A stretch of DNA of 64,000 bases from Sphingobacterium sp. UBA4616. Lineage in GTDB: Bacteria > Bacteroidota > Bacteroidia > Sphingobacteriales > Sphingobacteriaceae. Within the stretch, counting starts at the first letter, position 1, and each line of letters starts with the position of its first letter. The translations under genes were made by a program, and so were the position numbers. This document shows, piece by piece, positions 8,125-16,030 of this stretch. The stretch spans positions 1-64,000 of the forward strand of contig DGIS01000007.1 in the NCBI GenBank assembly GCA_002386525.1. Reading direction: 5' to 3'. The notes beneath the pieces were generated by a model that searched no databases, was not told the origin of the DNA, and saw only the letters and a list, made by a program, of their open reading frames with translations.

Positions 8125-9711
8125 GTGAATAGAAAACTAATTATTGGTACCCGGGGAAGTGTTCTTGCCATGTGGCAGGCAAATTTTGTAAAAGATCGAT
8201 TGGCAGAAATTGGAATTGAAGCAGAATTAAAAGTCATAAAAACACAGGGTGATATCATACAACACCTTCGTTTGGATAAATTGGAAGGCAAAGGATTTTT
8301 CACCAAAGAGCTTGAAGAAGAACTTTTAAGCGGGACCATCGATTTAGCTGTTCACTCTCACAAAGATTTACCTACAGTCAACCCACCGGGATTGATTATT
8401 GCAGCGGTTTCTGAGCGCGAAGATCCGTCGGAGTTATTGATTATTCACAAAGATTGTGTGGACATTAAAAAGCGTCTTTCATTGAAGCACAATGCGACTG
8501 TTGGCACATCATCCAACCGTAGGAAAGCTCAGATATCAGCGCTACGCCCTGATCTGGAATTTGACGATCTCCGGGGTAACTTGCAGACGAGGATGCAAAA
8601 GTTACGGGACGAGCAGTATGACGCTATTGTGCTTGCAAAGGCAGGGATTAGCCGTATTGAAATGGATATCAGTGATTTCCATGTAGAAGAAATCCCTCCT
8701 GTTGAAATTATCCCCGCTCCAGCGCAGGGAGTGTTGGCGATCCAGATTCGCGAAGTTGATCAGGAGCTTTTTGACGCTTTGCAGCCATTGAATAATGAAG
8801 AAGTATCCAAAACAATCGCTGTAGAGCGTTTGGTATTGAATAAATTTGACGCAGGCTGTCATGCTCCGCTTGGTTGTTATTGCCGCAAAAGCGGCGATGA
8901 ATATGAAGCTTGGGCTTCTATTGCCGAAACAAGTGAAGACTTCCCTGACCGGGTTTACCTGAGAGATACCGACACAATACGTTTAGCAGAGCGCATCTTC
9001 AGCAAATATTCGAAGGACAGAAAACTGCCGCAGTCTGTATTTATTTCCCGGGAGGTAGACGAGAATTCCTATTTCGCAAGGTCCATGGCCAAACATAATA
9101 TTGCAATTGAAGGCCGTTCGTTGATTAAAATATTTCCTATCATCAATAAATTGGATCCGTTCATTTTGAAACACGTGGATTGGATCATATTTTCAAGTAA
9201 AAATGGTATTGAGCACTTCTTCAATTTGGAACCTCGTTTGAGTAAAAAGACTAAGATCGGTGTCATCGGTCGCGGCTCAGAAGAGGTTTTACGCAAGTAT
9301 GATCGCGTCGCGGACTTTTCTGGTGACAGCGAGGGGATTAATATGGAAGAAATTGCAAAGAAATTTGCAGAACTGGCGAATGGTGGTACCGTACTTATTC
9401 CACGGGCAAAAGAGTCTCTGGAAACAATCCAAAAAGCATTGAGTGCTGAGACGAAAATCATCAATATGCCGGTGTATGAAACTGTTTTAGAAGAAAATGT
9501 AGATCCATCGAACGCGGAAGTCTTGGTGTTTACGAGCCCAAGCAATGTGGAAGCTTATTTTGCGGACAATCTATTGGAACCTGGCCAGAAAGTAATCTGT
9601 ATTGGTCGTTCTACAGGCGCAAAATTTGATGCGATGAATGTTTCTTATACACTTCCTTATTCTCCGGATGAAATTGGTCTTTCCGAAGCCGTTTTTGGAT
9701 TGGAGTATTAG
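8125..9711 (+). CDS. hemCD: hydroxymethylbilane synthase / uroporphyrinogen-III synthase fusion
   Basis: A 528-residue fusion of two consecutive haem enzymes. Residues 1 to about 300 are porphobilinogen deaminase (HemC): GTRGSVLAMWQA, HSHKDLPT, GTSSNRRKAQ, the DLRGN loop, and GCHAPLGCYC, which contains the dipyrromethane cofactor cysteine region. From about residue 305 (VFISREVDENSYF) to the end is a HemD domain, ending with LVFTSPSNVEAYF and ICIGRSTG. The start is GTG at 8125. The linear tetrapyrrole product of HemC is unstable, so fusing it to the cyclising HemD enzyme makes biochemical sense. hemB follows after 93 bases. Confidence 0.94.
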   Translation: MNRKLIIGTRGSVLAMWQANFVKDRLAEIGIEAELKVIKTQGDIIQHLRLDKLEGKGFFTKELEEELLSGTIDLAVHSHKDLPTVNPPGLIIAAVSEREDPSELLIIHKDCVDIKKRLSLKHNATVGTSSNRRKAQISALRPDLEFDDLRGNLQTRMQKLRDEQYDAIVLAKAGISRIEMDISDFHVEEIPPVEIIPAPAQGVLAIQIREVDQELFDALQPLNNEEVSKTIAVERLVLNKFDAGCHAPLGCYCRKSGDEYEAWASIAETSEDFPDRVYLRDTDTIRLAERIFSKYSKDRKLPQSVFISREVDENSYFARSMAKHNIAIEGRSLIKIFPIINKLDPFILKHVDWIIFSSKNGIEHFFNLEPRLSKKTKIGVIGRGSEEVLRKYDRVADFSGDSEGINMEEIAKKFAELANGGTVLIPRAKESLETIQKALSAETKIINMPVYETVLEENVDPSNAEVLVFTSPSNVEAYFADNLLEPGQKVICIGRSTGAKFDAMNVSYTLPYSPDEIGLSEAVFGLEY

Positions 9712-9804
9712 TGATTGGATAAAGCCGTTCGTACGTCAAACTGAGCTAATGGTTTTACCGCATTTGCATTTAAACAACACTAGATCATAAATAATCTTAA
9801 TATA

Positions 9805-10788
9805 ATGTTACAACGTCCGAGAAGAAATCGTAAATCTGCCGTGATTCGCGACATGATTCAAGAGACACGTTTAGACGCGTCAAATTTGATTTTCCCTCTT
9901 TTTATTGTTGATGGGCAAAATCAAAAAACTGAGGTTAAATCGATGCCGGGCATCTATCGCTATTCTATAGACAATCTATTGAAAGAGGTAGAAAGCTGCT
10001 TAAAACTGGGCTTACGCTCATTTGATCTTTTCCCAAATATTGAAGAGTCACTAAAAGACAAGTATGCTACAGAAAGTTACCGTGACGGAAGTTTATACCT
10101 ACGTGCGATTGCCGCTGTCAAGAAAAATTTTCCGGAGGCTTGCATCGTAACAGATGTTGCCATGGATCCCTACAGTAGCGATGGCCATGATGGCATTGTC
10201 GAAAACGGTGAAATCCTAAACGATGAGACATTAGAAGTATTGGGTAAAATGGCCTTGGCACATGCACAATCGGGGGCTGATATTATCGCTCCATCGGATA
10301 TGATGGATGGCCGCATCGGTTACATCCGTGAGCTACTGGACCATAATGGTTTTACCAAAGTTTCTTTGATGTCTTATACGGCAAAATATGCTTCGGCTTA
10401 TTATGGCCCTTTTAGAGATGCTTTAGGTTCTGCGCCTAAACATGGGGATAAGAAGACCTACCAAATGAATCCTGCAAACGCAAAAGAAGCGCTTATCGAA
10501 GCCCAGCTTGATGCACAAGAAGGAGCTGATTTTCTGATGGTAAAACCTGGACTTCCCTACTTAGATATCGTTAAACTTCTAGCGGACAACTTCGATCTTC
10601 CGATTGCAGTGTATAATGTCAGCGGAGAATATGCGATGTTAAAAGCCGCAATTCAAAACGGCTGGTTAGACGAACGTGTCATCCTAGAAACGTTATTAAG
10701 TTTCAGACGTGCCGGCGCCACTGCCATCCTATCTTACCACTCCAAAGAAGTATTGGAGAAAGGTTTTATTCCGCATTCAACTATTTAG
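9805..10788 (+). CDS. hemB: porphobilinogen synthase (delta-aminolevulinate dehydratase)
   Basis: Condenses two 5-aminolevulinate molecules to porphobilinogen. 327 residues, usual length. The two Schiff-base lysines lie in MSYTAKYASAYYGPFRDA (about residue 195) and FLMVKPGLPYLD (about 248). DVAMDPYSSDGHDG, the metal-site region, lacks the cysteine triad of zinc enzymes, so this is probably the magnesium-type form. hemL starts 3 bases after its stop. Confidence 0.96.
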   Translation: MLQRPRRNRKSAVIRDMIQETRLDASNLIFPLFIVDGQNQKTEVKSMPGIYRYSIDNLLKEVESCLKLGLRSFDLFPNIEESLKDKYATESYRDGSLYLRAIAAVKKNFPEACIVTDVAMDPYSSDGHDGIVENGEILNDETLEVLGKMALAHAQSGADIIAPSDMMDGRIGYIRELLDHNGFTKVSLMSYTAKYASAYYGPFRDALGSAPKHGDKKTYQMNPANAKEALIEAQLDAQEGADFLMVKPGLPYLDIVKLLADNFDLPIAVYNVSGEYAMLKAAIQNGWLDERVILETLLSFRRAGATAILSYHSKEVLEKGFIPHSTI

Positions 10789-10791
10789 ACT

Positions 10792-12102
10792 ATGCAAGCA
10801 CCTGATATATCAAGAGCACAATCTGCTGAGCTATTCGAAAAAGCAAAACAATATTTCCCTGGAGGCGTAAACTCTCCCGTTAGGGCTTTCAAATCTGTAT
10901 ATGGTACCCCATTGTTTATTGAACGTGGTGATAAAGCACATCTTTGGGATGTTGATGGGAATGAATTTATCGATTTTTGCTGCTCATGGGGCCCATTAAT
11001 TTTAGGGCACAACAATGAGCAGGTTCGAGAGGCTGTAGCCGCGCAACTAGGCAAAGGATTAAGCTTTGGCGCTCCTACGGCATTGGAAAACCAATTGGCT
11101 GAATTGATTATTGAAAACAATAGATTTATTGAAAAAATTCGCTTTGTGAGTTCGGGAACTGAAGCAGTAATGTCTGCTATACGTTTGGCTAGAGGTTACA
11201 CGAAACGGGATAAGATCATCAAATTTGACGGCTGTTATCATGGGCACTCCGACTCTCTTTTGGTGAAAGCTGGTTCGGGTTTGGTCACCTTTGGCGAGAC
11301 ATCCTCGGCGGGTGTTCCTAAAGCATTTGCAGATGAAACCATCGTTATTGAATTAAACGATAAGCAAGCTTTAGAAGCTGCATTTGCAGAATTTAAGGAT
11401 CAGATCGCAGCAGTTATTATTGAGGGTATCCCTGCAAACAATGGATTATTGTTGCAGTCCAAGGAATATATTCACTTCTTGCGTGAGATCACCAAAGAAA
11501 ATGGTGCGTTGTTGATAATGGATGAAGTGATTACCGGATTCCGCATCGGCTTTGAAGGTGCTTCGGCTTACTATGATATACAACCGGATATTATCACCTA
11601 CGGGAAAATTATTGGTGGTGGAATGCCTGTCGGAGCTTATGGCGCATCGAAAGAGTTGATGGCTTGTATTTCTCCTGACGGTGCCGTTTACCAAGCCGGA
11701 ACTTTATCTGGCAATCCAGTTGCCATGGCTGCCGGTATTGCAGCATTGGGCATCTTAGCTCAAAAAGATTTTTACACAAATTTAAATGCCAAAACAGAAG
11801 CTTTCGTCAATGATATGCGTGCTTACATTGCCGAGAAAGGATATAAAGTTCAACTTTTCCACGTAGCTTCTATTTTTTGGTTTGCATTTACAGAACAGCA
11901 AGAAATTCAAAAAGCAAGTGAGATCGATCCTAAATCAATGGAATCGTATAAAGTAATGCACCGCGAATTATTAAATCGTGGTGTTTATTTTGGTCCATCT
12001 GGATATGAAGTTGGTTTTGTTTCTGACGCACATACGAAAGCAGACCTTGACCAGGCAAAACAACATATTTTTGATGCTTTGGATATTGTTTTCAGCGCAT
12101 AA
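10792..12102 (+). CDS. hemL: glutamate-1-semialdehyde 2,1-aminomutase
   Basis: Converts glutamate-1-semialdehyde to 5-aminolevulinate; PLP enzyme of the class III aminotransferase fold. 436 residues. PLP lysine is Lys272 in TYGKIIGGGMPVGAYG; other signatures are FPGGVNSPVRAF at the start, FVSSGTEAVMSAIRLARG, DGCYHGHSD and MDEVITGFRIG. Only 3 bases separate it from hemB, so they are cotranscribed. The pathway order in the block (hemA, hemCD, hemB, hemL) covers Glu-tRNA to uroporphyrinogen III. Confidence 0.96.
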   Translation: MQAPDISRAQSAELFEKAKQYFPGGVNSPVRAFKSVYGTPLFIERGDKAHLWDVDGNEFIDFCCSWGPLILGHNNEQVREAVAAQLGKGLSFGAPTALENQLAELIIENNRFIEKIRFVSSGTEAVMSAIRLARGYTKRDKIIKFDGCYHGHSDSLLVKAGSGLVTFGETSSAGVPKAFADETIVIELNDKQALEAAFAEFKDQIAAVIIEGIPANNGLLLQSKEYIHFLREITKENGALLIMDEVITGFRIGFEGASAYYDIQPDIITYGKIIGGGMPVGAYGASKELMACISPDGAVYQAGTLSGNPVAMAAGIAALGILAQKDFYTNLNAKTEAFVNDMRAYIAEKGYKVQLFHVASIFWFAFTEQQEIQKASEIDPKSMESYKVMHRELLNRGVYFGPSGYEVGFVSDAHTKADLDQAKQHIFDALDIVFSA

Positions 12103-12118
12103 AGACTTTGCTATCTTT

Positions 12119-12160
12119 AAAAAAATGCCCTCTAACCATATGGTTAGAGGGCATTTTTTT
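12119..12160. terminator. strong terminator after hemL
   Basis: A 19-bp perfect inverted repeat (12119-12137 and 12142-12160) with a 4-nt ATAT loop, bounded by A7 and T7. It can stop transcription from both sides and separates hemL from the DUF4252 genes coming from the right. Confidence 0.92.
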
Positions 12161-12200
12161 AAAGATGAGTAAAATGTGGATTATGGAATCAGCGTCCCTA

Positions 12201-12746
12201 TTAAAGTTTGTTGGCCAACTTCTTATCTTTAGACCTCATCTTATTCAGTCCGGCGATAAGTTCATCCAATGAAAACTTGCCTTTGATATCCATGAATACA
12301 CTTTCGTCTTCATTGTCGTGGACCAGTAGGGAAACACGATGAATGACATTGTTTTTATCAATACGGGCGTTCAATGATATTTCTTGTCCATCGGTATTGA
12401 CAACCAAAAGTTCCTCAAATTTATTCTTCCTTAAAAACTTATGGTAGTCGTCCAAAATGCGTGCGTTCTTCGTTTTATCATTATTGGAAAGCGTCAGCAT
12501 CCTGAACTTTTTTAATTTCTTTACAATCGCGGCCATGGCGCGAGCGTCTTCATCGCTTTCATCCTTTAACGCTTTTTTCATAAAGGGTTTTGTTAACCAC
12601 ATCGGTAAATTGATGGCAACAATCTCGGCCTTGTCAGAGACATTAGACCGATTGATGAAATCCATATTCGACGTTTTTTTTATCATGCAGGACTGCATGG
12701 ACAATAGAACGCCAACGAGACATAACAAGGTTAGTAATCTTTTCAT
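12201..12746 (-). CDS. DUF4252 lipoprotein
   Basis: 181 residues, with a lipoprotein signal (LLSMQSC, Cys20), so it is likely anchored in the outer or inner membrane facing the periplasm. The mature part (KKLKKFRMLTLSNND, later FEELLVVNTDGQEISLNARID, then VSLLVHDNEDESVFMDIKGKFSLDELIAGLN) matches the DUF4252 pattern known from Bacteroidota sigma-factor operons. Function unknown. Last gene of the ECF sigma operon, 5 bases after a second DUF4252 gene; the pair look like diverged duplicates. Confidence 0.8.
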   Translation of the reverse strand: MKRLLTLLCLVGVLLSMQSCMIKKTSNMDFINRSNVSDKAEIVAINLPMWLTKPFMKKALKDESDEDARAMAAIVKKLKKFRMLTLSNNDKTKNARILDDYHKFLRKNKFEELLVVNTDGQEISLNARIDKNNVIHRVSLLVHDNEDESVFMDIKGKFSLDELIAGLNKMRSKDKKLANKL

Positions 12747-12751
12747 AATTC

Positions 12752-13273
12752 TTATTTTTTCTCGTTATCGCCTTTGTTCTTATTGGCTTTATTATTGCCT
12801 TCATTGACCAAGTTAGTTACGTCTTTCAACGGTATTTCCCCATCAAGGATCATAAATAGATTTTGTCCATCTCCATTGATTGTGAGTAGAAGATTGTTTA
12901 AAATATCGGCATTTACAGACATATTTTCCACCATAAACCGGATATCCTGACCTTCGCTATTGAGCGACATGAGTTCCTCATACTTTAAGTTGGAAACCGC
13001 CCCCCGAATAATATCTGTCAAGGCTTTATCTTCACCATCCTCAACGATGAGCATACGCAGCGATTTAACGTTCTTTAGCAGCGGGCTGATGGTCTGCATA
13101 TCATCATCGTCTATTTTCAAATTGCCCAACAGTTTGAACATCGGTGCTCCGATTTTAAGTGTTGTTACACCTTTCTTTCCCTGATATTGTTCAAAGAGCT
13201 TATCCAATTTTGAAATTTGTGCATTTGCCATACTTGCTACAAGTAGAAGGCAAGCTATTAAAAAACCTTTCAT
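12752..13273 (-). CDS. DUF4252 secreted protein
   Basis: 173 residues with a classical signal peptide (MKGFLIACLLLVASMANAQ). The body has the same layout as its neighbour: VKSLRMLIVEDGEDKAL, YEELMSLNSEGQDIRFMVEN and LNNLLLTINGDGQNLFMILDGEIPL, so it is a DUF4252 protein and a paralogue of the lipoprotein downstream. It lacks the lipobox cysteine and ends in a Lys/Asn-rich tail. Probably a periplasmic target or modulator of the ECF sigma system encoded upstream (inference from context only). Confidence 0.8.
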   Translation of the reverse strand: MKGFLIACLLLVASMANAQISKLDKLFEQYQGKKGVTTLKIGAPMFKLLGNLKIDDDDMQTISPLLKNVKSLRMLIVEDGEDKALTDIIRGAVSNLKYEELMSLNSEGQDIRFMVENMSVNADILNNLLLTINGDGQNLFMILDGEIPLKDVTNLVNEGNNKANKNKGDNEKK

Positions 13274-13279
13274 ATTATT

Positions 13280-13966
13280 TTAGTTAATCGTTATTGACAT
13301 TTGTTTTATATTCATTGCTTTATCTACGCCATTTTCCAGGTTGTTTGCCAGCAGGCCTAATGACTTTAACGTCAATTCGACGGCTTCCTGTTCGTTAGCG
13401 ACAGGCTTACCGTTCAAGACAACATAATCTGCCTGATAGGACGTTTCCGATTCCAAACTTTCAGTTGCTACTTCCTTCTTCACTGCCCGACTTTCGGTTT
13501 GTTTTCCAATTCTTGGACGTTTGACTGTCTCAGCTGTCTGTAATGTTTTAGTACGTTTAATTACCTGGATCCTATCCTCAGTATGAGGATGTACTATTTC
13601 TGTGCTCTGATGTTCGACTGGCACATTGTCAGCTGGTTTGAGATCATTTATTTCCTTTTCCGCGAGCAAAGGCGATTGTATTGCTGATTGCTGGTTTAGA
13701 AATAATGCTAACCCAATACTCATCAAAAGCACTGCCGCTGCTGCGTATTTTATCCAGCTATCATTCCACCACATATTCCCCTTTTTACTTTCGTTGCTGT
13801 TGCTTTCAAAATCCTCGAAGGACCATTCCATCTTGAGATTCTTCTCTTCGTTCAATGATTGAAAAAAGAAATCCTCCGAATTTTTCAATTCTTTTTCTTC
13901 CTCTAATGACGACTGCCCATTAAAGTATTTGTCTTTCAATTCCTTTAACCTTTTATCTTCCATCAC
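13280..13966 (-). CDS. probable anti-sigma factor, single-pass membrane protein
   Basis: 228 residues. A cytoplasmic acidic N-terminal half (LKELKDKYFNGQSSLEEEKEL resembles the start of many Bacteroidota anti-sigma proteins), one membrane helix near residues 72-91, then a periplasmic part with VVLNGKPVANEQEAVELTLKSLGLLANNLE. Gene order sigma - membrane protein - DUF4252 x2, with 6- to 40-base gaps, supports an anti-sigma role, but I do not see a clear ZAS zinc motif. Two Met codons at the start make either residue 1 or 2 possible. Confidence 0.6.
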   Translation of the reverse strand: MMEDKRLKELKDKYFNGQSSLEEEKELKNSEDFFFQSLNEEKNLKMEWSFEDFESNSNESKKGNMWWNDSWIKYAAAAVLLMSIGLALFLNQQSAIQSPLLAEKEINDLKPADNVPVEHQSTEIVHPHTEDRIQVIKRTKTLQTAETVKRPRIGKQTESRAVKKEVATESLESETSYQADYVVLNGKPVANEQEAVELTLKSLGLLANNLENGVDKAMNIKQMSITIN

Positions 13967-14005
13967 TCTATATCTTATTGTTCATTGATTTGGAAACCAT
14001 AACAG

Positions 14006-14521
14006 CTATTTTCTGTCGGAATAAATACGCGCGGTTTCGTAATCGAATAATTTTGTCAGCTGCTCTTTCACCTTTTGTCTTGCGCGCATCAGATTAACCC
14101 GCACTGCCGACTCGCCCATCTCCAATACCTCAGCAATTTCATCAATGTCATAGTCCTCAACATCGCGCAGATGCATGACAAGGCGTTGTTTTTCTGGGAG
14201 TGAATTGATCATCTTGACAATAATTTCCTTTGTATTTCCAATAGTATACTCTGTTGTCGAAACCGCCTGGTATTGATTGACATAATCCGATCTAACTTTA
14301 CCTTTTTTAATCCGATTTAATGCCTCATTTTTTACACTCTGCATGCAGAAAGCTTCCATGTTTTTATATTGAAGCAACTGATCTTTCAATTGCCACAACC
14401 GCATCATCACATTCTGTACTGCATCAAAAGCTTCATCATCATCGACCAAGATCCGTTTCGCGAAGCGAAATAGCTTATCCTTATGGATGAAAACGGTATT
14501 TTTAAATTGCTCTTGGTTCAT
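14006..14521 (-). CDS. ECF-family RNA polymerase sigma factor
   Basis: About 171 residues. Region 2 is seen in KLFRFAKRILVDDDEAFDAVQNVMMRLW and region 4 in SLPEKQRLVMHLRDVEDYDIDEIAEVLEMGESAVRVNLMRARQKVKEQL, the usual sigma-70 family ECF layout. The frame stays open to a GTG at 14590, but the ATG at 14519-14521 (MNQEQFKNTVF) gives the standard start. It heads the operon with the probable anti-sigma factor and two DUF4252 proteins. An 8-codon upstream ORF with a near-perfect Shine-Dalgarno lies at 14553-14579. Confidence 0.92.
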   Translation of the reverse strand: MNQEQFKNTVFIHKDKLFRFAKRILVDDDEAFDAVQNVMMRLWQLKDQLLQYKNMEAFCMQSVKNEALNRIKKGKVRSDYVNQYQAVSTTEYTIGNTKEIIVKMINSLPEKQRLVMHLRDVEDYDIDEIAEVLEMGESAVRVNLMRARQKVKEQLTKLFDYETARIYSDRK

Positions 14522-14552
14522 GCTATCATCAATATTGAGATTTACTCTGTTT

Positions 14553-14579
14553 TTAATTTCTAATCGGCTTTTGCACCAT
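14553..14579 (-). CDS. possible 8-codon upstream ORF of the sigma gene
   Basis: ATG (14579-14577) to TAA reads MVQKPIRN. It is preceded by GGAGGT (14594-14589), an almost full complement to the 16S 3' end and rare among the genes of this window, at good spacing. It lies in the leader of the ECF sigma gene and ends 31 bases before its ATG, so it may tune sigma translation. No comparative support is available here. Confidence 0.25.
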   Translation of the reverse strand: MVQKPIRN

Positions 14580-14794
14580 CTCAATATCACCTCCGCCTTT
14601 TATATCATCAAGACATTTCAGCATATTGATTTATTACATCTAATATGACTATTTTTTTCAGATTATTTATTTCACAGTAGATTGTTCCTAAATCGGTATT
14701 GAAAAAGACCTATTTTTAACCTTATTACAAACAAAACATGCATACCAACTGTTACTTAAGATGCTGAATGATTAAAAAATTAAACAGAAAAATT

Positions 14795-15631
14795 ATGAAG
14801 TATTACAAAATTACAGGTATTACTGCTGCATTAGCGTTGATGGCAGGCGCTATCGGATGTAACAACTCTTCTACAAAAAGTACAGATGGGGCTGACTCAA
14901 GCACCAGTATTGATACCAATACCGCACAAAAAATGGACGCTATCACGGTTAGCCCGATTGCAGACTCCAAAGAATTTCCTGGAGCTGATCTACAGATCGC
15001 ATCGATCAGTTCGGAAAAGGTAGGTACTGACTCCGCAAAAGTATCGGTAAAATATGCAATTAAAAATTTCAAGTTAACTGAAATGACCGATGATGCCCAT
15101 GCTACTCACATGGCAAACTCACACGATGGACAACACATTCATTTTATTTTAGATAATAAACCTTACACGGCTCTTTATAAGCCAGAGCACTCCGTGACTG
15201 TAGCGTTAAATTCGGAGCATTATCTACTCTCTTTTTTATCGAGATCGTATCATGAGTCCATAAAAACTACTGAAGCGTCTAAGTTGGTAAAATTTAAAAT
15301 TGATGCCACAGGTAAATTGACAACGGATGCGATGCCCAAGGAACCGTCACTATTCTATTCTCGACCTAAAGGTGAGTACAAGGGTGATGAAACAAAAAAT
15401 CTATTGTTGGATTTTTACTTGGTCAATACTAAACTTGCACCAGATGGAAATAAGGTCGTAGCGGATATCAACGGGCAGACATTTACATTGGATAAATGGG
15501 GGCCTTATGAAATAAAAGGCTTACCATTAGGCGATACTAAAGTAAAACTGACTTTGGTAGACAAAGAAGGTAATGCAATTACAGGTGATAATGTTTCGGT
15601 AGAACGAGATATTAAGCTCATTGAGAAATAG
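14795..15631 (+). CDS. lipoprotein of unknown function
   Basis: 278 residues from the ATG at 14795, chosen because it gives a clean lipoprotein signal (MKYYKITGITAALALMAG, lipobox AIGC, Cys22); an upstream in-frame ATG at 14768 would add 9 residues. The mature protein has a Thr/Ser/Asp-rich linker, then two beta-rich segments; the first contains a His cluster (HATHMANSHDGQHIHF) and the second reads LLLDFYLVNTKLAPDGNKV and later LPLGDTKVKLTLVDKEG. The His cluster could bind metal, but I do not recognise the family. Single gene with its own terminator. Confidence 0.65.
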   Translation: MKYYKITGITAALALMAGAIGCNNSSTKSTDGADSSTSIDTNTAQKMDAITVSPIADSKEFPGADLQIASISSEKVGTDSAKVSVKYAIKNFKLTEMTDDAHATHMANSHDGQHIHFILDNKPYTALYKPEHSVTVALNSEHYLLSFLSRSYHESIKTTEASKLVKFKIDATGKLTTDAMPKEPSLFYSRPKGEYKGDETKNLLLDFYLVNTKLAPDGNKVVADINGQTFTLDKWGPYEIKGLPLGDTKVKLTLVDKEGNAITGDNVSVERDIKLIEK

Positions 15632-15636
15632 AGGTT

Positions 15637-15681
15637 AAAAAATAAAGAGTCGCATTTTGATGCGACTCTTTATTTTTTACT
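15637..15681. terminator. terminator after lipoprotein gene
   Basis: AAATAAAGAGTCGCA pairs with TGCGACTCTTTATTT across a 6-nt loop (15 bp), followed by T-run. The stop of the remnant gene read from the right (15680) touches it, so it probably once served both sides. Confidence 0.88.
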
Positions 15682-16017
15682 AATTATTACTAGTAATTGA
15701 TGCAATTTTTTCTTTCAACGAATGAATAAATTCATTTACATTTTTGTCAATTAGCAGCACCTCTCTTTTACTAATTATTTTCCTTCTTCAGTAAAAAGAC
15801 CGCTTGCCAATGATCCGAATGTTTTCTTTCCAACTAAACTTAACGTTGTACTGGAGCCATATTTTACACAATCAAAAATGGGTTCGAATCGAATTTTGCC
15901 ATCTCTAAATTGCAGATCATATCTATAATGATATTGGGCATCCAACGCTCCTGTAAAAATCCCCTGTTCAACTTTAATCCAATCACGCCCATTGATTACT
16001 AAATATTTAAAAGAAAA
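15680..16017 (-). pseudogene. decayed gene remnant, DUF4468-like
   Basis: On the minus strand a coding-like reading runs from 16017 as KYLVINGRDWIKVEQGIF and on through YRYDLQFRDGKIRFEP to a TAA at about 15778. It has no start codon: in-frame TAA lies just upstream. Shifting frame at that TAA gives a further sensible stretch, KREVLLIDKNVNEFIHSLKE, ending in TAG at 15680. So it looks like the C-terminal part of a gene with at least one frameshift and a missing N-terminal half. The strand pattern resembles the DUF4468 (TBP-like fold) proteins of Bacteroidota; that family call is tentative. Confidence 0.6.
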
Positions 16018-16030
16018 TTAAACATAAGTT

